Shown: piece by piece, positions 32,800 through 46,700 of the stretch
How the letters are laid out: every line of letters begins with the position of its first letter
Numbering within the stretch: position 1 is the first letter of the stretch
Origin: Sphingomonas sp. R-74633
Lineage (GTDB): Bacteria; Pseudomonadota; Alphaproteobacteria; Sphingomonadales; Sphingomonadaceae
Reading direction: 5' to 3'
Length of the DNA stretch: 64,000 nucleotides
Assembly (NCBI RefSeq): GCF_013416555.1
Contig: NZ_JACCFG010000001.1
Location: 1,239,057-1,303,056, forward strand
Notes under the pieces: model-generated
Told to the model about the DNA's origin: nothing
The model's database searches: none
The model's input: only the letters and a program-made list of their open reading frames with translations
Program-made: the position numbers and the translations under genes

Positions 32800-35700
32800 T
32801 CATAGTCCGTGGGTCAGGTCCAGCAGCCTGCCGTGCGAGAACAGATCGTCGAGGAAATCGCCGACCGTGTCGAGCACGCCGCCAAGGCCCGGCTGGTGGT
32901 CCGAATAATAATCCGGCGAACCATATTTGACCAGCTTCGGATCGGACACGCCGAGCAGAGTCACGGTGCCGCCGACACTGAGCGTGAGGACGAGATCCTT
33001 GACGCCGTCACGATTGACGTCGGAGACCCTGGAGCTGCGGACGGTCACGCCGTCGTCGAGGATGATCTTGTCCTCGGCGGTGTTGAAGTCGGCGATCAGG
33101 TCGTTGCCGTCGACGCGGCCGAAGTGGAAGCTGTCCGCCCCTGCCCCGCCATAGAGCGTGTCGTCGCCGAGCCCGCCGAACAGCACGTCATTGCCGGCGC
33201 CGCCCCAGAGCGTGTCATTGCCCAGATCGCCGAACAGCACGTCGTTGCCGTCGCCGCCGTCGAGCTTGTCGTTGCCGAGCCCGCCGTTGAGCAGGTCATG
33301 GCCGCCCATGCCGTAGAGCGTGTCATTACCCAGGCCGCCCGACAGGCTGTCTTCGCCCGCCGTGCCGTTCAACGTATCGGAGAAGATCGTGCCGGTGCGG
33401 GTGACGCCGTCGGCGATGCCCTTGACCGTCACGTCGACCGTGGCGGTGCTCGTCAGGCCGTTGCCGTCGGTGACGGTGTAGGTGAAGTGATCGATCGCAG
33501 TGGCGCCGGTGGCCAGCGCGTCGAACGCATCGGCATCGGCGACATATTGCAGCGACTGGTGCGCCGCATCGAAGACGAGATGGCCGAGCGTGCCGCTGGT
33601 GTTCACCGAGGTGATTGTCAGCGGGTTGCCATCCGGATCGCGATCATTGCCGAGCAGGGCCGTCCAGAGGTTGGCGGTGGTCGCGTCCTCGTTGACCGCG
33701 ACCGCATCGCGCTGCGCCACCGGCGCCTCGTTGACGTCAGTCACTGCGATGGTGAAGCCGTGCTGGCTGGTGAGGCCGCCGGTATCGGTCGCGCGGACGG
33801 TGATGCCGTAGCTCGCCGCCGCCTCGTGATCGAGCGCCGCGGTGGTGGTGATCACGCCGGTCGCCGCGTCGATCGCGAACAGGCCGTTCGCATTGTCGAC
33901 CAGCGAGAAGGTGACGTGGTCGTTCGCCGTGTCGCTCGCCGAGGCGGTGCCGACGACGCTGCCCGCGGGCAGGTTCTCGGCCACGCTGGCATTGCTCAAC
34001 GTCACTTCGCTCGGTGCGCGGCCGAGATAGAGCAAGGCGACCTGCGGATCGTGATCGGTCGGGCGGCTGCCGCCGAACTGCGCGTTCAGATGGACCGAGT
34101 CATAGCCTGCGCCGCCGACCAGTCCGCTGGTGACCAGGATGTTGTCGATCTGCTGGGCATTGCCCTCGAACATGTAGCTGTAGCGCTCGCCCTCGGGCAG
34201 CAGCGAGTTGAGGTTGGTCAGCACGCCGCCCTGCGCCGGATCGGTGAGCTGGGTCTGGGCATTCTCGAAATAGAAGCCGTTCCAGTCGCCGAGCACCGCG
34301 ATGTTGAGCGCGGGGTTATCGGCGAGATGCTCCTGGATATAGGCCTGCACGCCTGCCGCCTGCGCGGTGCGCGCGGCATCGCCGGCATCGGCCGCGGGCT
34401 GGTTGGCGCCCTGGAGCGGCTCGCTGCCGAGGCGCGAGGTCAGATGGACGTTGATCGTGGTAATCGTCTGGCCGGCGAAGCTGAACTGCGCGACTAGCGG
34501 GCTGCGCGTGCCGGCATAGGCGGCGCCGGGGACCAGCTCGGCGCTGCCCTCGACATAATCGACGCGGTCGATGTTGTAGAGATAGCCGTTGCGGATGTTG
34601 CCCCCGCTCTCGCCGCCGGTCGTGCCGGCAGCGCTCGGCGCGATCTCGATATAGGCATAGTGCAGGCCAGAGGTGGCGTAGATCGCGTCGATCAGGCCCT
34701 GGGCGGTGACGGTACCCGACAGGTCCGGGCCATTGCCGGCGCCGTCGGCGTCCTGGATCTCCTGCACCGCGATGATGTCCGGCGCGTGGAGATTGTAGAC
34801 GATGTCGCTCGCCAGGATGTCGAACTTGTGGTCCGACGTGTCGAGATTCTCGAGATTATAGGTCGCGATCGAGAGGTGGTTGGCGTCGCCGGCGAGCGTG
34901 GTCGTCTCGCGGGTCAGCGTGGTGTCGTTGGTGACGGTGACGGCATCGGTGACCAGCACTTCATAGGCATCGAACGAATAGTTCACGATGCCGGTGACGC
35001 TGCTCAGCTGGTCGCCGATCGTGTAGTCCGGGTGGAAGCCCGAGAAGATCGCGCTGTCGTCGTCGATCTGGATCTTCTCGGGGTTATAGTCGCCGTCCGA
35101 AATGGTGATGCCGCCGCGATCGTTCATGCCCGTCGCGCCGACGCCGTGCGAGGCGACTACGTCGGTCTCGCCGAAATCGGTGGTGTTCGACACTGCCTGG
35201 GGCGTGTCGATCGTCACGCGCATCCCTTCGAGCGATTCCCAGAAATCGAGGCCGTCATGCGCAGGATCGAAGCTGGTGAGATGATCGTCGTCGAGGCTGT
35301 GGTTCGGCGGCAGGATGCCACCGACGCCGATCAGCACCGCGGCGGGTAGCGCGTTGCCGGTGCTCTCCACGGTGAACGTCGGCGTGACGATCTCGGTGAC
35401 CGTCAGCCCGGCATCGTCGCCGGCAAATTCGGAGACAGTGCCGCGCACCGACAGACCGTCGCCGACATGGACGGTGGGCGCGGTGTTGGTGAAGACGAAG
35501 ATGCCGTCCGACGTCGCCGAATTGCCGTCGCCCACCGCCGACTGGAGGTAGAAGCCGTTGCTGTCGACCGCGGTGACGATGCCTGTGGTGATCACCGTCT
35601 GGTTCACATAGGCGGAGAGATGCCCCGCGCCCTGGATCGCGCCGATGCTCAGCGCGATCGGATCGTCATTGGTGATCGTGCCGGTGGCATGGGCGTCGTC

Positions 35701-37425
35701 GATCACGACGTTCGCGGAGGCCGGCGAGATCGTGACCGAGAGCGTCTCATTGCCCTCCCCCACCGTGTCGCCGTTGATCGGCACGGTGATCGTGCGGGTG
35801 AACTCGCCGGCGGCGAAGGTCACCGTGCCCGAGAGCGCGGCACCGGCGCCGAGATCGTCGGCGGTCGCGGTGCCGTCGAGGCTGATCGTGTAATTGGCGC
35901 TGGCGGCGGAAGCCTGGCCGCCTGAGCGGTGGACAGTGAACACCAGGTTGGTGGTGCCGCTGTCGCCCTCGACCACGCGCGCATCGTCGACGCGCAGATG
36001 GCTGTCGCCGGTCGCGGGCAGGAAGCCCTGGCCTGCGTTGACGCTGCCGAAGCTCTGCGCGGCGCCTTCGACCCAGTGGAAGTCCGCCGCGCTCGAGCCG
36101 GTGCCGACGAGCTGGAGCGACAGGCCCGGTGCCGGGGCCGGCTCTTCGGACACGCCGATATCGGTGCTGGTGACGCCCGCCGCCGGGGTGCCGGCCGCAG
36201 CGGTGAAGGTGCCCTCATAGGACAGGAGCTGGATCACGGTGCCGTCGGGGCCGATCAGCGCGATGCCGTCGATGTCGCCGTTCTGCAGGCCGTTCACCGG
36301 ATAGCTGATCGAGACCGCGCCGAAGCCATTGCCTTCGTCGTCGATCACGCCGGTGAGGTTGGTGGTGGCGTAGGTCGGCGCGGCGTTTGGCGTGTTGGTG
36401 CCGTTGTAGAGTACCAGCTTGTAGCCGCTCAGATCGGTGCCCGCGACGCCGGCGATCTCGATCGCCTCTCCGACATCGGTGCCGGCATTGTCATAGTGAA
36501 TCTCGTTGATGAACACGTTCGCCGGGGGCGCGGGCGGCGCCACATCGTCATTGGTGATCGTGCCGGTCGCGCTGGCGTCGGACAGCGTGACGCCGCCCGT
36601 GGGGTTGCTCAGCGTCACGGTGAAGCTCTCATTCTGCTCGAACGCGGCGTCGCCCTGCACGGCGATGCGCACCTCTGCCGTTGTCGCGCCATCGGCGAAG
36701 GTCACGGTGCCGGTGGTCGGCGCGCCTGCACCGAAATCGGCGGCGTCGGTGGTGCCCGGCGCGAGCGTCCAGGTCGCCGAGACCGCGCCCGCGCTGCCGC
36801 CCGAACGGGTGACGGTGAAGACGATGTCGTGGGTGCCGCTATTGCCCTCCGCCGTGGTCGCATCGGCGATGCTCAGCGCACCGGCGAGAGGCGGCGCAAC
36901 GCCGCCGAAGCTCTGGCCGTTGTTCACGCCGGCCGGGGTCTGGCCCGAGATCACTGCCCAGTGGAAATCCTCGGCCGTGGTGCCGCTGCCGACCAGGCCG
37001 ATCGAGGTGTTGCTCTGCGTGCCATCCTCATAAACGCCGCTGCCGACATTGACGCTGGTCATGCCCGCCGCCGGGCCGCTCGCCGCGGTGAAGGTGCCTT
37101 CCCAGCTGAGGAACTGGACGACATTGCCCGCCGCATCGACGAGCGCGACACCGTCCGGCTCGCCATTGGCGCCGCTGCCGCCATTCTGGATGCCATTGGC
37201 CGGATAGGCGATGCGAATCGTGCCGAAGCCGTTCTGCTGATCGCCGACGACGCCGCTCAGATTGGTGGTGGTGTAGGCGGAGCGCTGCGTGGGGCTGCCA
37301 TTGTAGAGGACGATCTTCCAGCCGGTCAGATCGGTGCCCGCGGGCGCCGCGATCTCGACGAATTCGCCGCTGTCGGTGCCGTCATTGTCGTAATGGATTT
37401 CGTTGATGAAGACGTTGGTCGGCAT
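32800..37425 (-). CDS. Extracellular RTX nuclease with lamin-tail, Calx-beta, nuclease and cadherin domains (ExeM/NucH-like)
   Basis: Secreted DNase-type protein of 1541 residues. Domains in order: lamin-tail domain 1 (about 1-160, [18 protein letters not shown]), Calx-beta 1 (175-285), lamin-tail 2 (295-460), Calx-beta 2 (470-590), an OB-fold-like region (600-830, [15 protein letters not shown]), endonuclease/exonuclease/phosphatase domain (about 850-1135), a cadherin repeat (1140-1235, [16 protein letters not shown]), a VCBS-like domain (1240-1340) and about nine calcium-binding nonapeptides (GGLGNDTLY type, about 1350-1430). The nuclease domain keeps [20 protein letters not shown] and PTDHDP, the metal and catalytic residues. 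There is no signal peptide; the unprocessed C-terminus ending in LLDLTHGL is a type I secretion signal. The ATG at 37425 has GAGGGGAA in front. Likely roles are degrading extracellular DNA for nutrient use or biofilm turnover. Confidence 0.92.
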   Translation of the reverse strand: MPTNVFINEIHYDNDGTDSGEFVEIAAPAGTDLTGWKIVLYNGSPTQRSAYTTTNLSGVVGDQQNGFGTIRIAYPANGIQNGGSGANGEPDGVALVDAAGNVVQFLSWEGTFTAASGPAAGMTSVNVGSGVYEDGTQSNTSIGLVGSGTTAEDFHWAVISGQTPAGVNNGQSFGGVAPPLAGALSIADATTAEGNSGTHDIVFTVTRSGGSAGAVSATWTLAPGTTDAADFGAGAPTTGTVTFADGATTAEVRIAVQGDAAFEQNESFTVTLSNPTGGVTLSDASATGTITNDDVAPPAPPANVFINEIHYDNAGTDVGEAIEIAGVAGTDLSGYKLVLYNGTNTPNAAPTYATTNLTGVIDDEGNGFGAVSISYPVNGLQNGDIDGIALIGPDGTVIQLLSYEGTFTAAAGTPAAGVTSTDIGVSEEPAPAPGLSLQLVGTGSSAADFHWVEGAAQSFGSVNAGQGFLPATGDSHLRVDDARVVEGDSGTTNLVFTVHRSGGQASAASANYTISLDGTATADDLGAGAALSGTVTFAAGEFTRTITVPINGDTVGEGNETLSVTISPASANVVIDDAHATGTITNDDPIALSIGAIQGAGHLSAYVNQTVITTGIVTAVDSNGFYLQSAVGDGNSATSDGIFVFTNTAPTVHVGDGLSVRGTVSEFAGDDAGLTVTEIVTPTFTVESTGNALPAAVLIGVGGILPPNHSLDDDHLTSFDPAHDGLDFWESLEGMRVTIDTPQAVSNTTDFGETDVVASHGVGATGMNDRGGITISDGDYNPEKIQIDDDSAIFSGFHPDYTIGDQLSSVTGIVNYSFDAYEVLVTDAVTVTNDTTLTRETTTLAGDANHLSIATYNLENLDTSDHKFDILASDIVYNLHAPDIIAVQEIQDADGAGNGPDLSGTVTAQGLIDAIYATSGLHYAYIEIAPSAAGTTGGESGGNIRNGYLYNIDRVDYVEGSAELVPGAAYAGTRSPLVAQFSFAGQTITTINVHLTSRLGSEPLQGANQPAADAGDAARTAQAAGVQAYIQEHLADNPALNIAVLGDWNGFYFENAQTQLTDPAQGGVLTNLNSLLPEGERYSYMFEGNAQQIDNILVTSGLVGGAGYDSVHLNAQFGGSRPTDHDPQVALLYLGRAPSEVTLSNASVAENLPAGSVVGTASASDTANDHVTFSLVDNANGLFAIDAATGVITTTAALDHEAAASYGITVRATDTGGLTSQHGFTIAVTDVNEAPVAQRDAVAVNEDATTANLWTALLGNDRDPDGNPLTITSVNTSGTLGHLVFDAAHQSLQYVADADAFDALATGATAIDHFTYTVTDGNGLTSTATVDVTVKGIADGVTRTGTIFSDTLNGTAGEDSLSGGLGNDTLYGMGGHDLLNGGLGNDKLDGGDGNDVLFGDLGNDTLWGGAGNDVLFGGLGDDTLYGGAGADSFHFGRVDGNDLIADFNTAEDKIILDDGVTVRSSRVSDVNRDGVKDLVLTLSVGGTVTLLGVSDPKLVKYGSPDYYSDHQPGLGGVLDTVGDFLDDLFSHGRLLDLTHGL

Positions 37426-37725
37426 CGATATTCCCCTCGATAGCGAAGCGCGTGCCGGCAATCGGTCTACCGCGACGACCGGCGTTGCTAACTAGCGAGT
37501 ATGACAGCGTTATTGCGCGTGTCACTCGCCTCTCGGGGCCTGAAATCTATCGTTACGGAGCCGTTTTCTTCGCGGCTTCTGCGCAATCCTGCGGTTTTCC
37601 AGAGCAGAACCGGCGTTTTGCCCCAAAACACTTTCCACAGCTATTTTCTACTGTGCGACGGGGCGCCCGGCACGCGCGACCGCTGGTGCCGGGCTCTCCC
37701 TAATTCGCGCTCAAGGCGCCGCCGA
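37426..37725. promoter_or_regulatory. Promoter region of the nuclease/type I secretion operon
   Basis: A gene-free stretch of 300 bases between two minus-strand genes. It should hold the promoter of the nuclease operon and the 3' end of the giant adhesin transcript. Apart from the hairpin listed at 37665-37694 nothing clear was found; no convincing -35/-10 pair could be placed. Confidence 0.5.
37665..37694 (-). terminator. Hairpin after the giant adhesin gene
   Basis: GCCCGGCAC (37665-37673) and GTGCCGGGC (37686-37694) form a perfect nine-base stem with a 12-base loop, 31 bases past the stop codon of the giant gene. A T-run is absent, so termination would be weak or the stem may mainly stabilise the 3' end. 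Confidence 0.45.
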
Positions 37726-40700
37726 TCAGGGCAGCGGCACCGAGGCCGGCGGCTGGGTCGGCGCCGGCTGGCCGTAGTTGAACGTGCCGGTGCCGATGCT
37801 GATCTTGGTCGTGTCGTTGAAGCTGTTGGCGTCGTCGAGCTCGCTGGCGATCGCGCTGGCGGTCGCCTGGCCCTGGGTGACGTTGATCGTGCCGCCGCCG
37901 CTGGCGGAGAGGCGCATATACTGGCCGTTGCCCGCCTGGCCGGCGATGCCCGAGAAGCCGTTGCCCGAGACGCTGACGTTCACTGTCGGGAAGCCACCCG
38001 TATTCTGGTTATTGTTGATCAGAAGTCCGCGGCTGCCGTTGATGTTGCGAATCGTGTTGTTGAGAATCGTGACATTGGTGGTGAGGTTGCCGGTTGCCTG
38101 GCCGACCAGGCCGACATTGACCACGATGCCCTGCGACGTCTGGATCTGCTGGATCGTGTTCCCGCTGATCAGATAGTTGGCGTTCACGCCGCCTTCGTTG
38201 CCGATACTGATGCCGTTGCCGACATTCGAGCCCGAGTTGGTCACCGCGTTGTTGCCGATGATGTTGTTGGTGATCCGGCCGTTGACCGTCCGCGTGAACG
38301 GCGCGTTGCCGTTCTGGAAGTCGTTGATCGCCGTCGAGCGGGTGCCGACAAAGGTGTTGCCATCGATGTTGTAGGTCAGCGTCGTCGAGCCCGGGCCGGT
38401 CGAGACGTTGATGCCGTTGTTGGTGTTGGTGAAGAACGAGCCGCTAACCTGCACGGTCATGCTGGTGCCCGAGCTGTCGGCAAACAGGCCGCTGCCGACG
38501 ATCGTGGTCGGCGGGCTCGCCGCGTTCCAGTTGCCGGTGAAGTTGCTGCCCGAGACGCTGATCCCCATCTGCGAGGTGCCGGTGCCTAGGAAGTTGAAGA
38601 TGTTGCCGTGCGGGCTGGTGCCGTTGCCGTTGATGCCGACGCCGTTCGACGCGAAGGTCGAGTTGACCACCTGGAAGTTGGTCAGCGTGCCGGTCGAGTT
38701 GCTGATCTGCACCTCGAACTCGTTGTTGTTCTGGATCGTCGAGTTGAAGATGCCGGTCGGCCGTGCGCCGTTCGAGGCGGTGCCGGACAGGTTGGTGATG
38801 TTGATGCCCGATTCATCGGTGCCGGCATCGTCGCCATTGCCGCTGATCAGCATGTTGTCGATCACGAAGCCGTTGACCGTCGAGCCGCCGATGCCGTCGC
38901 CGAGGTTGTTGGTGACGTTCATGTAAGCGAGGCGGACATTCTCGGTGCTGGTCAGGCTGATGCCATCGCCGGTCGAGTTCTGGATCGTGCCGCCCGAACC
39001 TGCCGCACCGGTGCCGGTGACGTTGATGCCGCCCGACGTGCCGGTGTTGTTGAGGATGATGCCGCTGGCGGCACCGTTCGACGAGATGCTCTGGAAGCGC
39101 AGCCCGGCCGAGCCGATCGTGGTGTTCACGACATTGAGCGCAGTGCCCGAGGTCGAGGTGATCCTGTTGCCGCTGCCCGCGGTGCTCACCGTGCCGCCGC
39201 CGGTCGCGCTGAAACCGGTGCCGCCGGTGGTGGTGATCACGAGCCCGCCGTTCGGGAAGCTGATCGTGCCGCCGGTGTTGTTGAGCAGATTGACCGCGGT
39301 GTTCGCACCGGTGGTCAGCGTAGTGTTGCCGTTGAAGCTGATCGTGCCCGAATTGACGTTCTGGACGACGATGCCGTTGTTGAAGCCGCCCGTCGCGCTG
39401 ATCGTGCCCGAGAAGGTGACGTTGCCCGTCTCATGGTTGTCGACGAACACCACGCTGTTGGCCGTCGTCTTGGTGATCGCGGCGCCGATGCTGACCGCGC
39501 CGGTGCCGTTCAGCACATAGACGCCGAAGCCGGTCGGATCGTTGGTGGCGCCGATCGCACCGCCCGTGATCGTCACGCTGTTGTCGGAGGCATTGAGCTC
39601 AACGCCGTTGCCGCCGGTGTTGTTGATCGTGGCGTTGGTCACCGAGAAGGTGCCGTTGCCGGCGCCGTTGACTTCGATGCCTTCGTCGCCGGTATTGACG
39701 ATCGTCACGGCACCGGCGGTGACATTGGTGCTCGAGCCGCCGCCGAAGAAGATGCCGTCCGCGGCTGCGCCGGTAGTGCCGGCGATGTTGACGGTGCCGA
39801 GGCTCATCGAGTTGCCGTCGAGGTTGCTGATGTTGATCGCGCTGCCGGTGGTCGAGCCAGTGCTGGTCAGCGAGTCGAAGGTCATGCCGGATGCGCCGAC
39901 GCTGCCGTTGACCAGGTTGAGGATCTGGCCCGTCGCGGTCTGGACCGTGTTGCCGCTGCCGGTGACGTTCAGCGTGCCGCCGCCGGTGAAGCTCAGGCCC
40001 CTGCCGCTGAGGGTGGTGATCGCCAGCCCGCCATTGGTGAAGCTGATCGTGCCGCCTGTATTGTTCGTGCTCAGATCGACGGCGGTGTTCCCGCCGGTGG
40101 TGAGCGTCTTGGTGCCGCCCGAGAAGGTCACACTGCCCGAGTTGACGTTCTGCACCAGGATGCCGTTATCGACGGCGCCGGTGGCGCTGATGTTGCCCGA
40201 GAAGGTGACCGTGCCGGTCTCGTGATTGTCGACCTGCACGACATTGCCGGCGGTCGTCTTGGCGATCGAGGCGCCGATGCTGACCGCGCCGGTGCCGTTC
40301 AGGACGTAGACGCCGAAGCCGCTCGGATCGTTGGAGCCGCCGATCGCGCCGCCGTTCAGGGTTACGGTGTTGTTCGAATTGTTGATCTCGACGCCGTTGC
40401 CGGCGGTGTTGTCGATCGTCACGCTGCTGGCGGTGAAGGTGCCGTTGCCCGTGCCGTTGACCTCGATGCCTTCGTCGCCGGTATTGGCGATCGTAACGGC
40501 CCCGAGATTGACGTTCATCGTCGATCCGCCGCCGTAGAAGATGCCGTCCGCCGCTGCGCCGGTGGTGCCGGCGATCGAGACGGTGGTGGCGCTCAGCGTG
40601 CCGCCGTCGACGTTGCTGATGTTGATCGCGCTGCCGTTGGTCGAGCCGGTGCTGGTAAGCGAGTCGAACACGAGGCCGAGCGTGCCGACATTGCCGTTGA

Positions 40701-43700
40701 CCAGGTTGAGGATCTGGCCGTTCGCGGTCTGGATCGAGTTGCCGGAGCTGTAGACAGTCAGCGTACCGCCGCCGGTGAAGTCGATGCCGTTGCCGGTGCC
40801 CGACGCCACGATGTCGACGCCGTTGCCGCCCGCCGCTGACGAGAAGGTGATGCTGGTGCCGGTGTTGCCGGCGAGCGTCACCGCATTGGCATTGGCCACG
40901 GTGTTGAGCGCGATGCTCTGGCCGTAGAAGGCAATCGCGCCGCCAGTGTTGCTGGCGACGTTGATGCCCAGCGCAGTGTCGGTGAGGTTGCCGCTGAACT
41001 GATTGGAGCCGCCGCTGATGTTGGTCATCTCCACCGAACGCGCGGTCGTGCCGTTGGTGGTGATGCTGCCGCCATAGGCGAGCGACAGCGTGCCGCCATC
41101 GATGTCGACGCCGCGATTGGTGGCGGTGATCGCGCCTGCCGAGATGTTGACCGAGCCGGTCAGCGAGCCCGCGGTGCGGCTGACCAGGATGCCGTTGGCG
41201 CCCAGCGTGTTGCTGGCCGTCAGGAAATTCAGGTTGAGGTTCGACGTGACCGCCGAGGTGTTGCTGATGTCGAGCAGCGTGCCCGAACCGGTGGTGATCA
41301 TGTTGCTCGAGCCGAACACGTTGATCGTGCCGCCGCCGGCGATCGTGAAGGCCGTGCCGCTGGTCGTCGTGACGTCCAGGCTGAGGAAGTTGCCCTGGTC
41401 GGGCGTGAACGCGATCGTACCGCCAGCATTGCCGGTCAGCGTGAGCGCGTTGTTGGCCTGGGTCGACAGCGTCGTCTGGCCGCTGAAGGTGATCGTGCCG
41501 CCATTGCTGTTGGTCACGCTCACGCCGAGCGCGCCCGCGCCGCTCGAGCTGATCGTGCCGGTGCCGAACGTCACCGTGCCGGCATCGTGATTGTCGATGC
41601 GGACGGCGTAGCCGTTGCTGTCGGTGATGTTGCCCGAATAGGTCAGGTTGGCGTTGCTGCCGGTGAGGACAAAGGCGTCGCCGGCCGCTGCATGGGTGAT
41701 GTTCACGCCCGTGCCGAAGCTGAATGTGCCGTCCGAGCCGTTGAGGATATCGACGCCGGCGTCGCCGCCATTCAGCGTCGTCGTGCCGGTGAAGTTGTAG
41801 GTGCCGTGCGCATTGTCGAACTGCAGGCCGGTGCCGTTGGTCGCGTTGATCGTGCCGGCATAGGTGAAGGCGCCGGTGCTGTGGCCACCGGTGATGCTGA
41901 TCGCGGCGCCGGCACCACCCTGCGTGATCGAGCTGGTCGTGTCGAAATTGTACGCCGCCGTGCCAGCGAGGATGCTGATCGCGGCAAGCGAGTTGTTGGT
42001 GACGTCGACATTGGTCGCGTTGATCGTGCCCGTCGTCGATGCGAACTGCAGGCCGCGGGCTGCTCCGGTGATGTTGATGTTGGTCAGCGTGGTGGTGCCG
42101 CTGAGGCCGTTGAAGTTCAGCGCGCTGCCGCCAGCGCCGGTGCTGGCAAAGTTGCTGATCGTCAGGCCGGACCCGGAGACCGCGATATCGGCGCCCAGAT
42201 CGTTGGCGGCCAGGATGTTGTTGGCCGTGGCGTTGGTCGACGAGAACAGGCCGATGCCCGCAATCGCGAAGCCGTTCACCGTCAGGTTGCTCAGCTGCGC
42301 GCCGGTCCCGCCCGAGCTGAACACGCCGTATGACGCCGTGCCGGCATTGCCGCTCAGGATGAAGCCCGCCAGGCTGTTGCCCGTCGCGCCCAGCGTGATC
42401 GCGCTGCCGCCCGCCGCCGTGGTGAGCGTTGCCGCGCCGTTGCCGGTGGGATCCGCGATGTTGATCGACGTGCCGCCCGACAGGAAGATCGTCGAAGGCA
42501 CGGTGAGCGTGAGCGCGATCGGCGCACTGCCGCTGCCCGCACCGCCGCCCACGCCATCGCCGAAGCCGCGCACCTGCACGTTCGAGGCGATGACGAGCGA
42601 GTCGTTGCCGTTGCTGCCCGCCGCGCTGATCACGTTGCCGTTGTTGACCAGGACGATGATGTCCTGCGCGCCCGCCAGCAATTCGGCGGCGGCGAGGGTC
42701 ATCGGGTTCGCGGCGTCGGAGCCACTGCCGTTGCCGCCGCCGGTCGCGCCGTCCGAATCGACGAAATAGATGTGGTTGACGCCGAAGCCCGTGCCCGGGC
42801 TGCCCGCGAAGGTGACGTCGCGGAAGTCGTAGCTGCCCGAGGCCGGCGCGGCGGTCGCGTCGATCGCGGTGATCGCCGAGATGGTCGAGGCAGCATCGGT
42901 ACCGGCTTCGCCGTCGCCATAGGTGAAGGCGAGGTTGGTGGTGCCGTCGAGATAGATGCCGGTGCCGACGTTCGCGATCGTGCTCGAATTGCCCGCCGCG
43001 CTGGCATCGCCCAGACGGACCGCGCCGCCGGTGGCGCCGCGCAGGTCGACCGCGATGCTGGTGCCGGCCGCCGCGGCGTTGGTGACGTCGAAGTCGCCGA
43101 CGGTGATCGAGGCCCCGATCGTCGCCGCGTTCAGGTCAAACGCCACTGCGGTGCCGCTGTTCAAGCCGATGTCGAGATCGCTGATCGTCAGCCCCGCCGC
43201 CAGCGTGCCGCCGACATCGACGCCGCGCGCGGTGATGCCCTGCAGGTTCACCGTGCCGAGCGCGATCGTCGCACCCGGATCGGCGGAGACCCCGTTCAGC
43301 ACGATACCATCGGTCGCGCCATTGACGTTGATCGTGGCGAAATTGATGCCGCCGGTGCCGACCTTCATCGTGTTGAAGCTCAGCGCCCTGCCGATGGTCG
43401 TCGAGATCGTGTTGTTCGCGCCGGTGATCACCAGCGTGGCGTTGTTGGCCGCGCTCACGCCGTTGCCGCTGGTGGTGGTGATGCCCAGGCCGCCGTTGGT
43501 GAACGTCATCGATCCGGTGCCGCCCGCATTGATCGCGACACTGGCGCCGGTGCTGAAGGTCTTCGACGCGCCCGAGAAGGTGATCGCGCCGCTGCTCTGC
43601 GGATCGGCGACAACGCCGGCGCCGCCGACATGGCTGACCGTTCCGCCGACATTGTAGACGCCATCGGCATTGGCGAACAGGAACGCGATGCCCGAGGTGG

Positions 43701-46700
43701 TCGAAGTGATCGCCCCCGCACCCAGGTTCAGCGTGCTCGTGCTGCCCGACACCGAGACGACGTTGCCCGTAGTGACGTTGATGCTGCCGCCATAGTTGAG
43801 CGTACCGCCGGTGTCGCCGCTCGCCGAGATCGCCGCAGTGGTCGTGCTGGCGCTCGCGCCGATCGACGCGGTGCCCGCCGCGCTCGCGACATTCACCGTG
43901 CCGCTGGTCACGCCGTTGAAGGCGATCCCGACCGTGCCGCCGTCGATGGTCAACGTCGAGCCGGCAGTGTTGGCGATGTTGACCGTCCCGACGGTGCCGA
44001 GGAAGTTGAAGCCGGTGCTGCCGTCGATGTCGGTAGCGCCGGTGAAGTTGACGCCGCCGGCACCCGTCAGGTTGGTCAGGACGACCGCGTTGCCGCCGCC
44101 CGAGACCGTGAGCCCGCCAATGTTCAGCGCGCCGGTGAGGGTGACGCCGTTCAGGCCGACCGCAGTGCCCGCGGCCGGAGCTGCGGTGATCTGGTCGAAG
44201 GTGATCCCGCCTGCCGCCACGGTGGCGTTGGCGAGAGCCAGTGCCGCGCCGGTGCCGCTGGTGATCGTGTTGCCGGCGCCGCTGACCGTGATCGAACCGG
44301 TGGCGCCGCTGAAGCCGACGCCGCTGGTCGTATCGATGTCGAGCCCGCCGCCGGTGAAGGCGAGCAGGCCGGTACCGCCCATGTCGATCGCGGCAACGGC
44401 AGCGCCGGTGTTGAAGATCTTGCTCGCGCCCGAGAAGGTGATCGTGCCGCTGCTGGCGTTGTTCACCAGCACGCCACGGTCGCCGACATGGTTGACCGCC
44501 CCGGAGATCAGATAGGTGCCGTCGGCATTGTTGAAGTTGAATGCCGTGCCGCTGGTGGTCGAGGTGATCGTGCCGGCGACGGTGACCGCGTTGCTGCTGT
44601 TGGTCACCGACAGCACCGAGCCGGCAGTAGCCCGGATCGTGCCGCCGTAATTGAGCGTGCCGCCGCTGCTGTTGGCTACCTCGACTGCCGCGACGTTCGA
44701 GCTGGTGGTCGCGCCGATCGCGGCGGTGCCCGCTGCGCTGGCGATGTTGACCGTGCCGCCGGTCATGCCGCTCAGATAAATCGCACGCGAAGCGCCATCG
44801 ATTGTCAGCGCCGAGCCGGCGGTGTTGGCGATGTTGACGGTGCCGACGCCGTTGGTGAACTGCAGGCCGATCCCGCTATTGTCGAGGTCGATCGTGCCGG
44901 TCAGGTTGATGCCGCCGGTGCCGGTGATGCCGCTGAACAAGGCCGCCTGCCCGTTGCCCGTCACGCGCAGCCCGCCGATGTTGAGCGCGCCCACCAGGTT
45001 GGCGCCGCCCACGAGAACCGCGATCCCCCCGCCGGCCGGCGCGCTGGTGATGCTGTCGAAGGTGACCCCGGCGGCGCCTACGGTGGCGCCCAACCCAAGC
45101 GCCTGCGGGGCGCTGCCGGTGGTGATCGTGTTGCCGGCGCCCGTAACGGTCACGGTGCCCCCGGATTGGAAGAAGCCCGTGCCCGACGTGGTGTCGATAT
45201 CCAGCCCGCCACCAGTGAAGGCGAGCGTGCCGGTGCCGTTCGCGCTGACTGCGGTATTCGTGCCGGTGTTGAACGCCTTCGCGGCGCCCGAGAAGGTAAT
45301 CGCGCCGCTGCTGGCCGCATCGACCGCGACGCCCGCACCGCCGGCATGGCTCACGTCGCCCGAGATCAGATAGGTACCGTCCGCGTCGGTGAAGTTGAAT
45401 GCGGTACCGCCGCTCGTCGAGGTAATCGCCCCGCCCAGCGTGATGCCACCAGTGCTGTTGCTCACTGCCAGGACCGAGCCGGCGGTCGCGCCGATGGTGC
45501 CGCCATAGTTGAGCGTGCCGGCGCTGCCGGTCGATGCGATCGCCGCAGTGGTCGCGCTGGTGGTCGCGCCGATCGACGCAGTACCCGCGGCGCTGGCGAT
45601 GTTCACCGTGCCGCTGGTCATGCCGTTGAGGAAGACTGCGCGCGAGGCGCCGTCGATGGTCAGTGCCGAGCCTGCGACATTGGCGATGTTGATCGTGCCG
45701 ACGCCGTTGCTGAACTGAAGGCCGATGCCGGTCGTGTCGAGGTCGAGTGTGCCGGTCAGGTTGACGCCGCCGGTGCCGCCGAGGTTGTTGAAGGTCGCAG
45801 CAGTGCCCGCGCCGGTGACGTGCAGCCCGCCGATGTTGAGCGCACCGGTCAGCGTGGCGTTGGTCACAAGAAGCGCGGTGCTTACGGTCGGGGCCGCGGT
45901 GACGCTGTCGAAGGACACGCCGGCAGCGCCAAGCGTGGTGCCGCCCAGATTGAGCGCGCTGGCATCGCCGACCGTGATCGTGTTGCCGGTGCCGGTCACA
46001 GTCACAGTGCCGGCGCCGGCGGTGAAGCCCGCGCCGGTCGTGGTGGTGATGCCGAGCCCGCCGGTGAAGTCGACCGTCGCGCCGGCGTTGTTGGTGAGCG
46101 AGACGCCCGCACCGCTGGTGTTGGCGACTGTGACCGCGCCCTGGAAGTGGACATCGAGCGCGTCGGTCTGCGCGGTGTTGTCGACGACCGAAATCGCAGT
46201 GTTGGTCGCACCGGTGACGTTGACTGCACCGGTGACGGTGAAGCTGCCCTCCACCTGATCGAGCAGAATGCCATAGACGCCGCCGGTCGAGCCGACCGAG
46301 CCAAGCACCATGTTGATCGTCAGCGGATCAAGGTTGATCGCGGTGCCATTGGTGGTGTCGATCGCGCCGCCGGTGGTGCCGAGGATGAAGTTGTTCGCCT
46401 TGGAATTGGCGACGATCAGGCCGGTGCCGGCGTTGTTGGCGATGTTCAGATCGGTGAAGTTCAGCGTGCCGGTGACGTTGGTCAGGCTGAACGCAGTTCC
46501 GGTGATGCGCGAACCCGTGGTGCCGAGCGTCAGCGCGCCGGCATTCACCGCCTGGATGCCGGCGGCCACCGTATCGGAATCGAAGGTCAGGTCGTTGAAG
46601 ACGAAGCCGCCGGTCTCGGTCGTGTGCGTGACGGTCAGGTTCGACATCTGCGACACGATGAAGGTGCCGGCGCCGCTGCCGTCGAGGTTCAGGATGTTGC

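Noticed and set aside
36100..37100. PAAG-type di-alanine motifs in the nuclease, similar to LapG cleavage sites
   Set aside because: Both occur at the same place of the two lamin-tail domains ([16 protein letters not shown]) and look like part of that domain's own pattern; the N-terminal retention module of LapG substrates is absent.
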